This document shows, piece after piece, positions 23,701 to 34,111 of a DNA stretch of 64,000 nucleotides. Below the pieces are notes generated by a model, which saw nothing but the letters and a program-made list of their open reading frames with translations, ran no database searches and had not been told where the DNA came from. How positions within the stretch are numbered: position 1 is the first letter of the stretch; each line of letters begins with the position of its first letter. Source of the DNA: Prostheceraeus crozeri (Eukaryota > Platyhelminthes > Polycladida > Euryleptidae). The stretch lies in NCBI GenBank assembly GCA_907163375.1, contig CAJQUW010012704.1, positions 496,001-560,000 of the forward strand, in the 5' to 3' direction. Made by a program: the position numbers and the translations under genes.

Positions 23701-26700
23701 GGGTAATAATTCTCTCATTTCCATTGGTGTGAATGATGCACTATTTTTGATCGTTGATGATTTGATAATTTTTATGTCTTTTCATTGAATTCGTTGAAAA
23801 CTCGAGTCGCTTCCATGGAAAAGATTGCTGGAAAAGACGAAATTTAGTCGGATCCCAGCAGAAATTTGGAAAGCAAATCTCAATTTTTTAAATTCATATG
23901 TCTGGTATTGATCATCTTCTCAAAATTAAACCACAACTGCCTTTTGATGGCAAGCTTTTGATTTCAGTCGCAGTTGTAGGCATCTTGCATGCTTCTATTT
24001 GAATAATTTGTTATTCATTGATGTCAAGTGTGATGATCTCTTGCAGCAATGTTTGTCACTGGTGATGTGGCTATTATGCAAATGAAAGAAGTTTTGTATC
24101 AGCTATTCGGAAAATAAACAATTACCCAAATCGTACACATGACTAGGTAGATAGAATGTAAATAAATATCACTACTGGCTGCAATAATGTGTTTACAAAA
24201 TAGTCATCAATTTAATCGTATAGATTTCTCACCTCATACAACCAAGCCAATACCTTCCTCACTATGATATTGCGTGGTTATCGATTCCATATTATATGCT
24301 TTCAGGTTGGACTGGCTTTGATAAGGATGAAGTCGGCTACAAAGAATTGTGGGAGCTATACGAATACGTTCGGGACAACATTGAACCTGATCCAATTGTA
24401 ATAGATGCTGATGACATGATTATGAATCCAGGTTCGTGATATATAACTATGATTGCACTCATCCTTTGTCATAAAGATTGAGTTTGCAGCTTCTAATGTA
24501 TGAACCGGTTCAAGTCTGTATTGAAGTTGTTTCTTTTAGTCACTATGTTAGAGAACTTTCATGCAAATTGACCAAACTTGTGAATGAGAATGTCTGCGAA
24601 TCAATGATTCCGCAATTTAGGTAGTACTGTGTATGTACTTTGCTCTATGTCGATAAACAATAGAGAATAATTCTGCAGTAAAGAAGATAAAAAGATAATA
24701 ACGGATGAATGTGTGATACTCATTTATGAATTATGGCAGTCTTGTCTTACTTGAGATCAGATGTTATAATGACTAAAACATCAGAATATCGTCAATTCCG
24801 CTCTCTCTCTCTCTCTCTCTCCCTGTCTGTCTTTGTTTACTTTTTAATGTCACATTTTTTGATGTAAATGAATTTATGATCCCCGTGGGATCTGGAATAG
24901 CGCAACTTTCTCGCAACATGATCTATGAGTCTTTTAAGGATGTAGATGTTTTTTAAAAAATTAAATATTTCGTCCCATAGTGACAAAGTTCACTTATTTC
25001 TGCTCCATGTTTTGCTGATTGTTCATCATTATATGCAGGAATTGCTCTTTGAGAAGATATATAATCGTACACATTCACTGACATCTACGTCCATCTCCTT
25101 TTATTGTTGCACTTTATCGGCCATAACCGGAACTTGCCAGACCAGTGTAGGTAAATCCAGTTCAATAAGGATAAATGCCATTTATTTCAGCGGCAATTTT
25201 GCGTTGTCCCATTCCCCATCGACTTCTCGCGATGACCACAACGCCACATCGTTCGCGAAGGCCACATGGTTATCCCGCCCCCTTTCCATCCGCAGAATAC
25301 CTCCTTCACAATCCCGAAGCCTCCACGCCATTCCGCATTCCAAATCCCCACGCGTCATCCCACTGGACCCGGCCCCCACACTCGCAGTAGTAGTAGCAGT
25401 AGTAGTAGTGTTAATTGACAACAGAATGGAAATCGTACAGACATTTAGCATTTTCATATGTACACATTTTCGAGATATGCATTTAGATGAAGACAAAAGT
25501 AAGCATAAAAGCAATTAATCTCACAAAGAATTTGCTAAGGGAATCATGTATGGGATGAAAGACATGTATCTCACAGAAGTGCGTGTTAACTCGGAGTGGA
25601 ATTTAGAAGTCCTCGGCATGCGGTTAGGTATCAAACCATGTAGGAGATGGTCTGGCTTCTCTGCAATTTCCAGAAAGAGTTGCAAGCTCCGTGTCTGCCG
25701 ACGAACGGTAACAATATCCAGAGGACAATTGCAGGATGCATTGACATTGTCAAACATGATCAGTTTGTGCGCTCGTTTATTGACAGGAGATAAAACATCG
25801 GCAAGGCGGTCACTAATGCCACCGAAGGAGGGCGAAGCATATTCGAAAAGAGATCGAATATGAGCGGAATAAATCAGGTGCACTTTCCGTGTGATGAAGA
25901 AACGGCTGGAAAGTCCCCAATACATGAAGCCTAGAAAGTGCCCGTTTCTTTAAATTAAGCACATGAGTTTTGAAGGACAGATCGTCATCTCAGGTCACGC
26001 CAAGTATGCATAAATTGCGGACTAAGTTGGAAGCATGAGATGAGAAAGATCCGTACGACGTCGTGGGCTTAACATGATCTTGGACTTGCTGTTGTTAATG
26101 GTCAACTTGTTTGAAATGCACCAATCATTTATGTTTGCTAGTTCAGTGTAAAGCAATTCCAAGGGGATGCACCTCTCAAAATCGGTATAATCAAAAAGAC
26201 ATCATCAGCGTCCCCAATCCCCTGGGTCTTCTTCCTCATCAGGGCATTGTCACAAACCATGCATAGGATAGTCAACTCCCACAATGGCTGCAACATGAGG
26301 GTTTGTCCACTTCCAAACCCGCGGTCCCCATCTTCCTTCACCTTCGTGTGCCCTCCATCACATTCCTTGCAACCCCAATCCACTATGTTATCCCGATCAC
26401 AACGCGACATCCTACTGCACTTCCCGTGCACTCGCTTCCCACATTGACCACAGCCAATTTTGCATACCATGCACAGGCCGTTTTGACCACGTGCCGAACC
26501 AAGGAGGAATGCCCATTCCTATTCCCTCGCGGACTATCCACCCCTCCACGCTCAGTCCCTCCATTCCCAGTCATCCTGTACACACACCCATCCCATCTCA
26601 GTCAGATCTCTCCTCTTCCAACACGACACCCCGGTGCACACCGCATGAACCCGAATCCCGCACTCCCGACAGTCCACTCTTGTCTGGCCCCTATGCAGCC

Positions 26701-29700
26701 CTATCCAACATTTCATATTGGCCGAATCCGCCAATCGCTCGGTCTTTCCACCCCCTTGGAGCAACCTTACATCACTTCCCAGGAGCAACCTGCTCCACAA
26801 AAAGACAGATCCACTCTTGCAGCACACAGAAAATAAACCCCTGGTGGGATCATCAGTCATGCGCGCGTCGCTGTGCAGTTGGTAGAGAATAGATGCTGCT
26901 AGTCTGGTGTAGGGGCTGAGGCTTGAAATTTGGCTGTGCTCCCCTCCTCCGGAATGATCACTAACCGCTGGAATGTAGCCGCCATGCTGCTGGAGAATAA
27001 TGTAAATCAGCATGGGGAAGGTAGGACCTAAGCTACAAGCAAAGCTTTGAGCCTATACGAAAGTATTTGTTTAATATACTCTCCAGCAAGTTTGCAGTCT
27101 TGATACACATTCATGTTGAGAAAGTTCAGCTGACCATCTTGAGAATATTACACAGAAAATTGAATGCTACACTTATGCGGCTTATTTATTTGAAAAATTC
27201 TGCTCTAAAACTACGGCTATCGAATATGGCAAACATTGCTTATAGCCATGAAATTTACAAGCGCAATGCTATCAAGGCCCTCTATGTCCGCTCGCGAAAA
27301 TATACAACTGAGCCTCAAAAACGATGAATGATGAAAACAAACAGCTGTTCAGCGTATATTTGAGAAAAATGGTTAGAGCAGAAATTACATACAGAAGATC
27401 TTCAAAGAATGCGAAAAAGTGAAAGCAAATGAAGATTCAGAAGAAGAGAAAGTGCCTAAAGAGTCATACTAAGAAATAAAAAGATAATTTGAAGCATAAA
27501 TAGAGTATTGAAAGAATCCAAAATAAAGATTGCCTGCACTACGGTACTTATAAAACAGAGCATTTGCCAATTCAAGGATGATATTCCATTAACGAGCCCA
27601 CTTCCTTGGTTTATCAATATGACTGTGAACATTGCCAAGAATGTTGCATAGCAGAGACTCGCTGACATTTATACACACGCATAAAAGAACATCTAAAAGG
27701 CAGAACACCATCAGAAATATCATTCCATGGACACATGCCATCAGAACAAAATTAAAATATTAATACAAAGACACCAAACAAAAACATTGCAAAAAATCAT
27801 CTAATCAAATCTAGCACAAAGTACTAATGAAGAGTAATTTAAAGTCAAAACCTATGTTTTTATTGTAAATATTGTAATTTTTGTTCGTCTGCATTATCAT
27901 CTCTTCATGTAATTTATCAATGTATGAAATTGCACATTCATTGTTCTTTGTTGTTGTCATTGAGGATGGTACGTGTATGACGTATTGAAACCGGTGTGAA
28001 ATACATTTGTGAGCGATAGAATTCCACTTCTTTCACAAGATATTTGCATTTAAAACTGGCAGAATTCCTTTAGACCACCCTCCTGTGTCAACTTTATTCT
28101 CTAGATTGGCAGCAGATTCTTTCAGAAACAGGTGTTATTGGATACCCAACTATTTGCGAGCTTTCTGTTTTGTATAAATGCAGTCATATCATGGTCACAA
28201 TAAAAAGATAGATAAATGCGGAGGGAAATCACGGATTTATAACTGTGTGCAGAGAAAGAAATGAGAACAAGTTGCTGTTTAATAATGAGTAGCACATAGT
28301 TGCAACTATTCAAGTTATAAAGAGAAAAAGCAAAATTTACTCATTTTGTAGGTGACCACTAGCAATAAAGAAAAGACATTTTTTCTTCGCTCGGCACTTC
28401 GAGAAGAGTATGCTCGAAACTGGTGTGTTTTGCACCAGACATAGGTTCTGCAACTGCTGATATCTGTTCTATAAAAGTGGCAGCACAACGACAGATACAC
28501 ACAGGAGACAATCAATAAAAGACTGTTGCGTCATAAATAAGAAGTAACAAAAGGACATGATTTAATGGAAAGTCAAATATACTTAAAATTTGCTCGTACA
28601 ACACACTGGCGAGATAATAAGGGTCATTGCGAGTAGTCAATTAATTGTGGAAGCGGCTGTGTCGGAAACGGAATTGCTTTGTATGGTTGCGCTTCCGCTT
28701 CTAGTATATGTTTATTACATGATCACACGTGCTTTAATGTGTATTATATGTAATCATGTATTAAGCATGCTAGAAGCGGAGGCACAAACGTAGAATCTGG
28801 CCTGACATTAACAGACTTAGATTGTCCTTCCCTATTCTACTTCATCACGGTCAAACACACACACACGTACATGTATATAGTCAGAAACCACAATATATAT
28901 AGTACAGAAATTAAAGGTTCATAAAAAATGAAACACATAGACGTTGCATGAACGAATGCTTATACTTTGATGACAATCTTCTTGGTATAGTAAATGTAAT
29001 TTTGCATTCTGTTTCAAGGACATGTACAACGTCATTTCCTAGTAATGCTTTTCCAAGTCCTGACATTATCCTATTGAATTATTTTTTCATTGTAGTTCTG
29101 TTGAATGCATATCATATTACTCCACTATACTCAATTGGCTGGTGTCATGAATCTTTGAACTCTTTTTCCAGCATGACACGCTTTTGTTAGTGAGAAATGG
29201 TGTCAATAAGAAATTGATGTGTCGATAAGATATTCTAGTATTCAGGCCTATTTCTATGTGCTTTTATCTTAGCCTTCATACAGAAAAGACTGGACCTATA
29301 TATTGCTTCAAATCGAAATTTGAACAGAAAATAATAAAAACTAAATTAACACTTTATAATCTAAATTTCGATAATAAAAATGAAGTACAAGTAATAAGTG
29401 AAAACATGGATTTCAATTAAAATTTCATTGACTACCCTATGTTGACTTACTATTAAGTGCATTGATCCATCTCATGCCCAATTGTACAGCCGTTTTTCTT
29501 AACAGCATCACCTTGAGCTTGCAATCTAGGCTATTTATACGTAAATTCGACACTGTTTTCCGAACATTAGAGAGTCAAATGTTAATGGAAACGCAATTTG
29601 ATTGCTCATGACGCCTAATCGCCGCTGTCAAAGGACTGAGATCACTGTAGGAAGATCTCAGTGGTATCACTATGGAAGCCTGTCTATCACTCGCATGTTT

Positions 29701-30579
29701 CAAATTTAGAGTTGTCAGAATGTCTTTCGCACTTCTTATTCTATTTTTTCGACTTCAGGTGCATGGCTCTAACTTCGTGTGTGATGGTTTGCTTTGTGCG
29801 ACAGTTGGATTTCTGGCGAGAGCTTCAAAACTCATTGCGCTGAAATTCGTTTCTAAGTTGTGTAGAGTAATCAAGGGAAGCTACCAAATAAAAGTGAAAC
29901 TAACGACTGATGATGCAATTTTTGTTGTACAAATATTGCAATTATTTTTGATCCCTTGCCGAAGTCTTTGCAGGCATGGAGAATGCTCCACAACATGTAA
30001 ACACATGGCACTACTGCAGTTTAGTGCACCCTCTTTTACCCCTATACTGCAGTTTAGTGCACCCTAAAATGCATGTGAGAACAACATGTTTTGACACATG
30101 AGTTTGAATTTTTACATTGAAGCGGAATCAATTTTTAATTTTAAGGAAGCATTGCAATTTGTCTGACGCCTTTATTTGTAGTGATTGGGCTGCAAAACAA
30201 ATCCATTTGAATCATAAAACATTTTGGAATTTTTGTATCATAATTTCCGGTATCATCTCAATAACGCATTATTACTTTTCTTGCAGATGCCTGCTTCCGC
30301 TCCTATTGCAATCAGCTTGGCATAGAATTTGATGAAGAAATGCTTGATTGGAACAACACAGGAAAGAGCTCAGCAGCAATCAGCAACGTGTGGCAACCTT
30401 GGTTCGAAGGAGTTCTCAGCACAAATACTTTTACTAAGCCAGACTGTTCGGGCATTAAGAAAAAAATGTTTGAAATCCCAGAATCTTTACAAAACTGTAT
30501 AATTGAAAATATGAAATACTACGAAAAATTCATGGACGTCAAACTGCGATGTATACAGCACAACCAAGAGGAGCAGTGA
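14623..30579 (+). CDS. Sulfotransferase-like protein (five coding exons, complete)
   Basis: The exons 14623-14721, 19271-19403, 23532-23702, 24306-24431 and 30287-30579 join in phase (822 nt) into a 273-residue protein; every intron has GT-AG ends. Residues 12-26 (WAVPRSISTAFFRTM) form the 5'-phosphosulfate-binding loop. R115 and S123 in RHTFLFRDPSKAIRSF match the 3'-phosphate-binding Arg and Ser, with the same spacing of eight as R130/S138 in SULT1A1. The family transfers sulfate from PAPS to a small acceptor, usually in the cytosol; the acceptor cannot be read here. There is no signal peptide or membrane segment, consistent with a soluble enzyme. The start is the first ATG after an acceptor (TTTTTTCAG, 14619), so at least one upstream exon exists. 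Introns hold hAT, Penelope and LINE copies. AATAAA occurs near 31093 as a possible polyadenylation signal. Confidence 0.85.
14910..15615. repeat. GC-rich segment with direct repeats, unclassified
   Basis: A 44-bp unit (GGTTTCAGAAACACTCGATG...AGAGTAGC, 14910-14953) recurs in the same orientation at 15471-15514. Weaker similarity continues for roughly 100 bp after each (CACCCAGCAC, CTTGGAKGCC, TGATATGT, ATGAAGAC). The block between is richer in G and C than its surroundings and open in some frames, but no protein family was recognised. It lies in intron 1 of the sulfotransferase gene. It could be a repeat with short direct ends or a duplicated fragment. Confidence 0.45.
16136..16561. repeat. 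Inverted pair of Penelope-like terminal sequences
   Basis: Two arms (about 16136-16293 and 16386-16561) are inverted copies sharing AAGGGAATCCGCAAAACAG at the outer ends and GAGAACTATTAA near the centre. Each arm carries a hairpin bracketed by CTGANGA and GAAA: minus strand at 16185-16213, plus strand at 16466-16494. The hairpin stems are GATCA/TGGTC in one arm and GATCG/CGGTC in the other, a compensated base-pair change. The same arrangement occurs beside the Penelope-like GIY-YIG remnants elsewhere in this window. Lies in intron 1 of the sulfotransferase gene. Confidence 0.55.
17195..17288. repeat. GC-rich repeat fragment
   Basis: A short GC-rich island in AT-rich intron. It holds two related pieces, CTACTGCCGAGGCTTAGCCC and CTACTGCCTCGGCTGCTCAC. 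It is probably a fragment of a dispersed repeat; the family is not identified. Confidence 0.3.
17390..18667. mobile_element. hAT-type element, 8-bp target duplication
   Basis: Flanked by the identical 8-mer CAAAATAA (17382-17389 and 18668-18675). The left end TAGGGAACCGCGAAGCTTCG has the TAGGG start common in hAT elements. The right end has decayed to ...GATTGCTA, but subterminal GATTCGATTCGCGAAGC near its right end mirrors the left part. Length 1278 bp; no credible transposase frame. A fragment of the same left end lies inverted at 31905-32000. The 8-mer is AT-rich, so chance identity cannot be excluded. Confidence 0.55.
19271..19403 (+). CDS. Sulfotransferase exon 2
   Basis: Acceptor TTTATAG, donor GTAAGT, ending in phase 1. 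Encodes residues 34-77, starting AHLEPFSASYYFG. Confidence 0.8.
19404..21257. other. Sulfotransferase intron 2, first part
   Basis: No exon or repeat could be supported here. Short open frames at 20425-20619 and 20709-20945 lack family features. Confidence 0.35.
21258..22099. repeat. Element with GC-rich inverted ends, unclassified
   Basis: The left end AGGCCGGCCCTGCTGCGGCC...GAAGACCGGCCG and the right end, read inwards as GGGCCGGCGGCCGGC...AAACCGGCCGG, form imperfect inverted repeats of about 45 bp around AT-rich DNA. No convincing target duplication was found. It could be a hAT-like or other cut-and-paste derivative. Lies in intron 2 of the sulfotransferase gene. Confidence 0.35.
22279..22308 (-). 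other. Hammerhead-like hairpin motif of a Penelope-type end
   Basis: On the minus strand CTGAGGA is followed by TG, a five-pair stem GTACG/CGTGC with loop TCATA, one base, then GAAAC. This is the same layout as the motif beside the Penelope-like remnants at 27959 and 63140. No coding remnant was recognised next to this copy. Lies in intron 2 of the sulfotransferase gene. Confidence 0.45.
22309..23531. other. Sulfotransferase intron 2, last part
   Basis: AT-rich intron sequence with nothing recognisable up to the acceptor CTCTTTTGCAG at 23521-23531. Confidence 0.35.
23532..23702 (+). CDS. Sulfotransferase exon 3
   Basis: Completes codon 78, then residues 79-134, ending in phase 1 before GTAATA. 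Carries the 3'-phosphate-binding residues R115 and S123 (FLFRDPSKAIRSFFKL). Confidence 0.85.
24306..24431 (+). CDS. Sulfotransferase exon 4
   Basis: Acceptor GCTTTCAG, donor GTTCGT, phase 1 at both ends. Encodes residues 136-176 with GWTGFDKDEVGYKELWEL and PIVIDADDMIMNPG, family-typical for the region after the PAPS site. Confidence 0.8.
24801..24821. repeat. (CT)n microsatellite
   Basis: CTCTCTCTCTCTCTCTCTCT run in intron 4 of the sulfotransferase gene, followed by CCCTGTCTGTC. Confidence 0.85.
25385..25410. repeat. (AGT)n microsatellite
   Basis: Imperfect AGT triplet run with one AGC interruption at the edge of a GC-rich segment. Confidence 0.75.
25521..26216 (-). pseudogene. LINE reverse transcriptase C-terminal fragment
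   Basis: Read on the minus strand, DADDVFLI near 26199-26213 matches the catalytic [YF]ADD motif of non-LTR reverse transcriptases. It is followed in other frames by LANINDWCISNKLTINNSKSK and, at 25925-25521, by LIYSAHIRSLFEYASPSF, KRAHKLI and LEIAEKPDHLLHGLIP, typical of the C-terminal thumb of CR1/L2-like LINEs. Frameshifts and stops between the pieces mark it as dead. Together with the zinc-finger pieces upstream (26350-26712) it forms one minus-strand LINE remnant inside intron 4 of the sulfotransferase gene. Clade assignment is tentative. Confidence 0.65.
26350..26478 (-). pseudogene. LINE ORF1-type zinc-finger fragment A
   Basis: The minus-strand frame holds CMVCKIGCGQCGKRVHGKC and then DWGCKEC, giving C-x2-C, C-x2-C-x4-H-x2-C and W-x-C-x2-C. 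This PHD-like cysteine pattern is known from the first protein of several CR1-related LINEs. The segment is GC-rich compared with the host DNA. Confidence 0.4.
26580..26712 (-). pseudogene. LINE ORF1-type zinc-finger fragment B
   Basis: The minus-strand frame holds DCRECGIRVHAVCTG and MGWVC, the same C-x2-C-x4-H-x2-C...W-x-C layout as fragment A 200 bp away. It is either a tandem finger of one protein or part of a second, overlapping copy. Plus-strand proline-rich open frames over this segment are its complement and are not genes. Confidence 0.4.
27499..28045 (+). mobile_element. Penelope-like element, 3' part with GIY-YIG-type domain and terminal hairpin
   Basis: Decayed plus-strand frames read KIKIACTTVLIKQSICQFKD and VYQYDCEHCQECCIAETR followed by HLYTRIKEHLKG and SEISFHGH. 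These match the C-terminal linker and GIY-YIG-type nuclease region of Penelope-like retroelements (VVYK..C..C...YIGET.R.L..R..EH). About 220 bp downstream, at 27959-27993, TTGAGGA, a stem and GAAAC form the hairpin motif shared with the other copies in this window. The copy is broken and 5'-truncated, and lies in intron 4 of the sulfotransferase gene. Confidence 0.65.
28689..28785. repeat. Short inverted repeat (MITE-like)
   Basis: GCTTCCGCTTCTAGTATATG at the left and CATGCTAGAAGCGGAGGC at the right are inverted copies, with TTACATGAT/ATCATGTA pairing inside. No target duplication was determined. Confidence 0.4.
30012..30065. repeat. 20-bp direct repeat
   Basis: ACTGCAGTTTAGTGCACCCT occurs twice, at 30012-30031 and 30046-30065, 14 bp apart. 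Confidence 0.8.
30287..30579 (+). CDS. Sulfotransferase exon 5 (terminal)
   Basis: Acceptor TTTTCTTGCAG at 30286. Encodes residues 177-273, from DACFRSYCNQLGIEFDEEML to the stop TGA at 30577-30579. Confidence 0.85.
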
Positions 30580-31904
30580 AGCACGCTAAAACTTTTAGGC
30601 TTTATGATGTTGTTTAGATACTTAATCACATCGATCGAGAGAGGATGTAATGTGTTTTTGTCTAAATTTCACTGTTTCGACTATGACCGCTGTCGACGGT
30701 CATATATTTGTCTACGGCGATTCTGATATTAGATAAGTGATGCGCAGTTGCAGATTACAAATACTGAATAGATTGATCGTTTTAACCGTTGAGTCTGTAT
30801 TACCCAGCCTCGTACCAGATATGTATGTGCAAGCTCGGAGGACCACGGCTATGTAATACTATCTTTTTTAAAACTTTAAAAAATAGCAACGAGGATTAAA
30901 TCCTGATTATATAAAGAATTTGCAGTGCTGGTTTTTTTGGACATAGGCCTGTAGAATAGAAGAAAGTACACAGACTTAAACAATCTAGGCAGACCTACAC
31001 TATTTCTCGTCATGCACACTGGACAAGGTCGGCTCTATTAACGCCGAGTCTCAAGGCGCGTCAATAATGGTCCGTGCGAATTTCTGACTAACAATAAAGG
31101 CGGCACACTGTGAAAGTTGGCTTGCACATTTAGGTTTTGAATTTATGATATAATGATATGACAGTACGTAACGACTAGGGTTAAAATAACTCGAATTAAA
31201 ATTTATTTTGAGCAACGCCAATAAATTCATTCGACATAAAAAATCAATAAAGTAGGTTTCACATTTCAGTATAAGCCTTAAGCATGAGTTATAAAACGCT
31301 ATATAAGCATGAAGTGAGCAAAGGTATCATAAATAATCTAAATGTAGTAGGCACAATCATGCAGAATAGGTATTGTCCTGCCCTAGAAAATTTTTGCATC
31401 ACCTGCCAAGCAGGATCTCCTGGACCCCCATTGCTCCAACCAATGTATTACTAACACTTTTTGATGCAAAGTAATCATAATCAATTTCATATAATCACAA
31501 ACACTAAACCACATCATGCTTAGAAAAGTTATATTTTGATGACTGAAAATCATCTATAACATATTCAGAGTGTAGTTTAGAACTCCCCTGCCGTTCGCAT
31601 TGAAAAGCTTATCTTATTGTCATGTAAGATAGAAGTTCACAAATCTGCTAATGGATTAACAAAAATTCTGCTTTTAATTAGTTAGTTAATTGTGAAGTAT
31701 ATCAGACTCGGTCAGAAGGTCGACCGAGTCCGAAGCCCTGATCTGAGCAACATACGACACATAGAGTAGTAAATGACACAGTTCAGCAACCGACGCTTTT
31801 CGCCACTTTCAGTGAGAATACAGCATCTCAAATATATTGCAATGTCACTTTCAAGCATTCGAACGAGAGGAAGCTATAATTCAAAAGAAAACAGTTGAAA
31901 TAAT

Positions 31905-32000
31905 TTTATGCCAGTCGACGCGAGCCGATTCGAATTTTTCTCGAATCGGCAGCTGATTCGCGAATTGAATCGAATCTCAAAGCTTCGCAGGTTCCATATA
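31905..32000 (-). repeat. Fragment of the hAT-type end seen at 17390
   Basis: On the minus strand GGAACCTGCGAAGCTTTGAG and TCGCGAATCAGCTGCCGATT match the left end of the element at 17390-18667 with a few changes. It shows that this repeat family is dispersed. No partner end or target duplication was found nearby. Confidence 0.5.
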
Positions 32001-32523
32001 ATTGCAATTCGCATTGGTAATGAAATCAAAATAAAGAATTATTTGTTATTAGCATTATCTACTGACTTTGGAGAATAAGGCCCTACCCTACAGCGAAGAT
32101 CATTCTTACGAATTATTCTGTAAATTTAAATCTGCGAATTTAATTCTGTAAATAGGGTAATTAACATTGACAGACATCCTTATATCGAAGGAGGTGCAAA
32201 TAATGACCACTGACAAATATTGCTTTTCTTACTAAGGGATTTAAATATTGTGGTTTACCCTATTTCATGCACACTCTATTCGAGCACTATTATAAGAGAT
32301 GTTATGCATGCTTCAGTCATAAAAGGAATTGATATAAATTTATTTAGATAAATTTTGAGTTGTCGATGCAACATCTTTCCAATTGATACCAGACATCTTT
32401 TCAAAAAACGCTATTAGGATTTAACAAGACGATTGCAAAGGTAAGAAATATCAAATTGCAGATAAAGTAACAACAACTAGGTTACTACTAACCAGAGCAC
32501 TAATGAACTTCGGGAAATTCTTT

Positions 32524-32621
32524 TGTTTGATAAAAAACTCAAGTAAAATGATGAGTTTCTCTTGATAGCCGTCTGACATGAGAAACACATCATTTTACTT
32601 GGGTTTTCTATCAAACAAAGG
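32524..32621. repeat. Foldback repeat
   Basis: TGTTTGATAAAAAACTCAAG and ATGATGAGTTTCTC are mirrored by GAGAAACACATCAT and CTTGGGTTTTCTATCAAACA within 100 bp, leaving a spacer of about 17 bp. It is a MITE-like hairpin with no coding content. Confidence 0.5.
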
Positions 32622-33538
32622 ATGTCACATGCCCAAGACTTATTCTCATTGACTCGGGAAATGCTGTTCGGTGACAGAAAGATAAATTTTACGCTGACAG
32701 AAAATCAAATAAACCGGAGATTACTACCCTTTATAACACTGCTTCAAGGACTCGTGGTCGCGACGCAAAGTCTTTAAAAATTCTTTAAGGGTTTAATTAA
32801 GCTCGGGAGCATTTTTCTCTCAACGTGTCATCGACGATGGAATTCGTTTCCATTCTATTGTCAAGAGGAGCTTGCACAATGTTATGTGCTGAGAAACGAG
32901 TTTCGTGCCTTTTCCATTACCTGCATACATACATATACTAGACTCCTTTATCATCCAGTTTTCATGCACTTACTCACTGTTGATTTGATTTCCATTGATG
33001 CTTTATGCATTTACAAGTGCATGTGAAAAATATATAGGCCTATAAAATATGTCTCGAAATAAGCCCTTGATTTACATGTATATGACGCAGCATTTGAAGA
33101 GGGTCAAAATATGCTCTTGCACCTATCCTAATTTATGATTCCCACCTAAAGCAAGAAAAATCTGATTGACCACGAAAAACCGCTTATCGAGATGTTTATA
33201 ACTGAAAAAAAATAATTTGCATTAGCAACTTGATTGTGGCATCAAGCTTTAACTTTTTCATGCAAGAGAGCCATCGGCTTGCATCATGACGCGACCTCAT
33301 TCACATTGTTTTTCATTTTTGAGTCGGCTTTGTAGCCCTTATCATTGATGAGGTTAAGTAATAGTAGCTTTCTGATTTACATTTTCCGATTAGCAAGGTT
33401 CGTCACAAAATTCTTTGAATACAATTATCAGTAGTTGTGTACCAGGTACACATCTATGCATGGTAACACATTATCAATGAGGAGAGTCAAGTAATTTAAG
33501 CTGCGTGTGGAATGACTGTGAAGCTGTGTTGACTGCAA

Positions 33539-33668
33539 AGTAATTGCAATTGCTTCTCAATTACATAGCTAAAATTGTAATTGATTGCAATTTCAAATTG
33601 CTCATCGGAAAATGCAATTGATTACAATTGCCAATTACAGTTATTGTAATTGCAACTACCATTACAAC
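33539..33668. repeat. AATTG-rich imperfect repeats
   Basis: Multiple copies of TTGCAATT, TTGTAATTG and CAATTAC in both orientations within 130 bp. This may be subterminal sequence of a DNA element; no boundaries can be set. Confidence 0.35.
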
Positions 33669-34111
33669 ACAAGTCTGCTCGTAGGCAATTAAATTAAAAT
33701 TTGTACTACTTGATACTTCGTGGGTTATGGTTTTTTTTGGTAAAAAAGCTTTCATAATTTGTAGTCATTAAATAGAAGAAAATCTGCAACACAACATGCA
33801 TGCATTTATCTCTAGGTATTTACCGCTCAAGTCTTAAGCCCTCCTATACATCACCCTTTAGTGAAGTAAGTTAATAATGAAGAACCAATCAAATATTTCT
33901 ATTCCTTCAAAAAGTTGGAGTACACATGTAGACTTTAATGATAAGATAAATTTATCACTGCACATTTTCCTGATTACATCGCTAAGTGCTTAATTACATT
34001 AATTGATGACACTACATTTTTCATAACAGTTGTAAATTTACACCAACCCATGAACACATGAGTTCAGAAACATGAAGAATTGACTGTATAATACATAATT
34101 GTTACTTTAAG

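Larger units (their letters stand above)
28046..30286. other. Sulfotransferase intron 4, last part
   Basis: AT-rich intron. Supported items are a small inverted repeat (28689-28785) and a 20-bp direct repeat (30012-30065). The open frame at 29672-30067 has no family resemblance and is rejected as a gene. Confidence 0.35.
30580..34111. other. 3' flank of sulfotransferase gene and spacer
   Basis: The first part should be the sulfotransferase 3' untranslated region; AATAAA occurs near 31093 and again near 31250, either of which could serve polyadenylation. The rest is AT-rich spacer between two convergent genes, with a hAT-end fragment (31905-32000), a foldback (32524-32621) and AATTG-rich repeats (33539-33668). 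No further exon was found. Confidence 0.35.

Noticed and set aside
25175-25518. Plus-strand open frames across the GC-rich block near the AGT microsatellite
   Set aside because: Composition-driven frames with no family resemblance; partly repeat sequence.
26303-26892. Long proline- and serine-rich open frames on the plus strand
   Set aside because: They lie opposite the minus-strand LINE pieces in GC-rich sequence. The composition reflects reading the complement of the zinc-finger frames, and there are no domains or splice context.
29672-30067. 131-codon plus-strand open frame with a hydrophobic start
   Set aside because: It lies in intron 4 of the sulfotransferase gene, contains a 20-bp direct repeat and has no recognisable domain.
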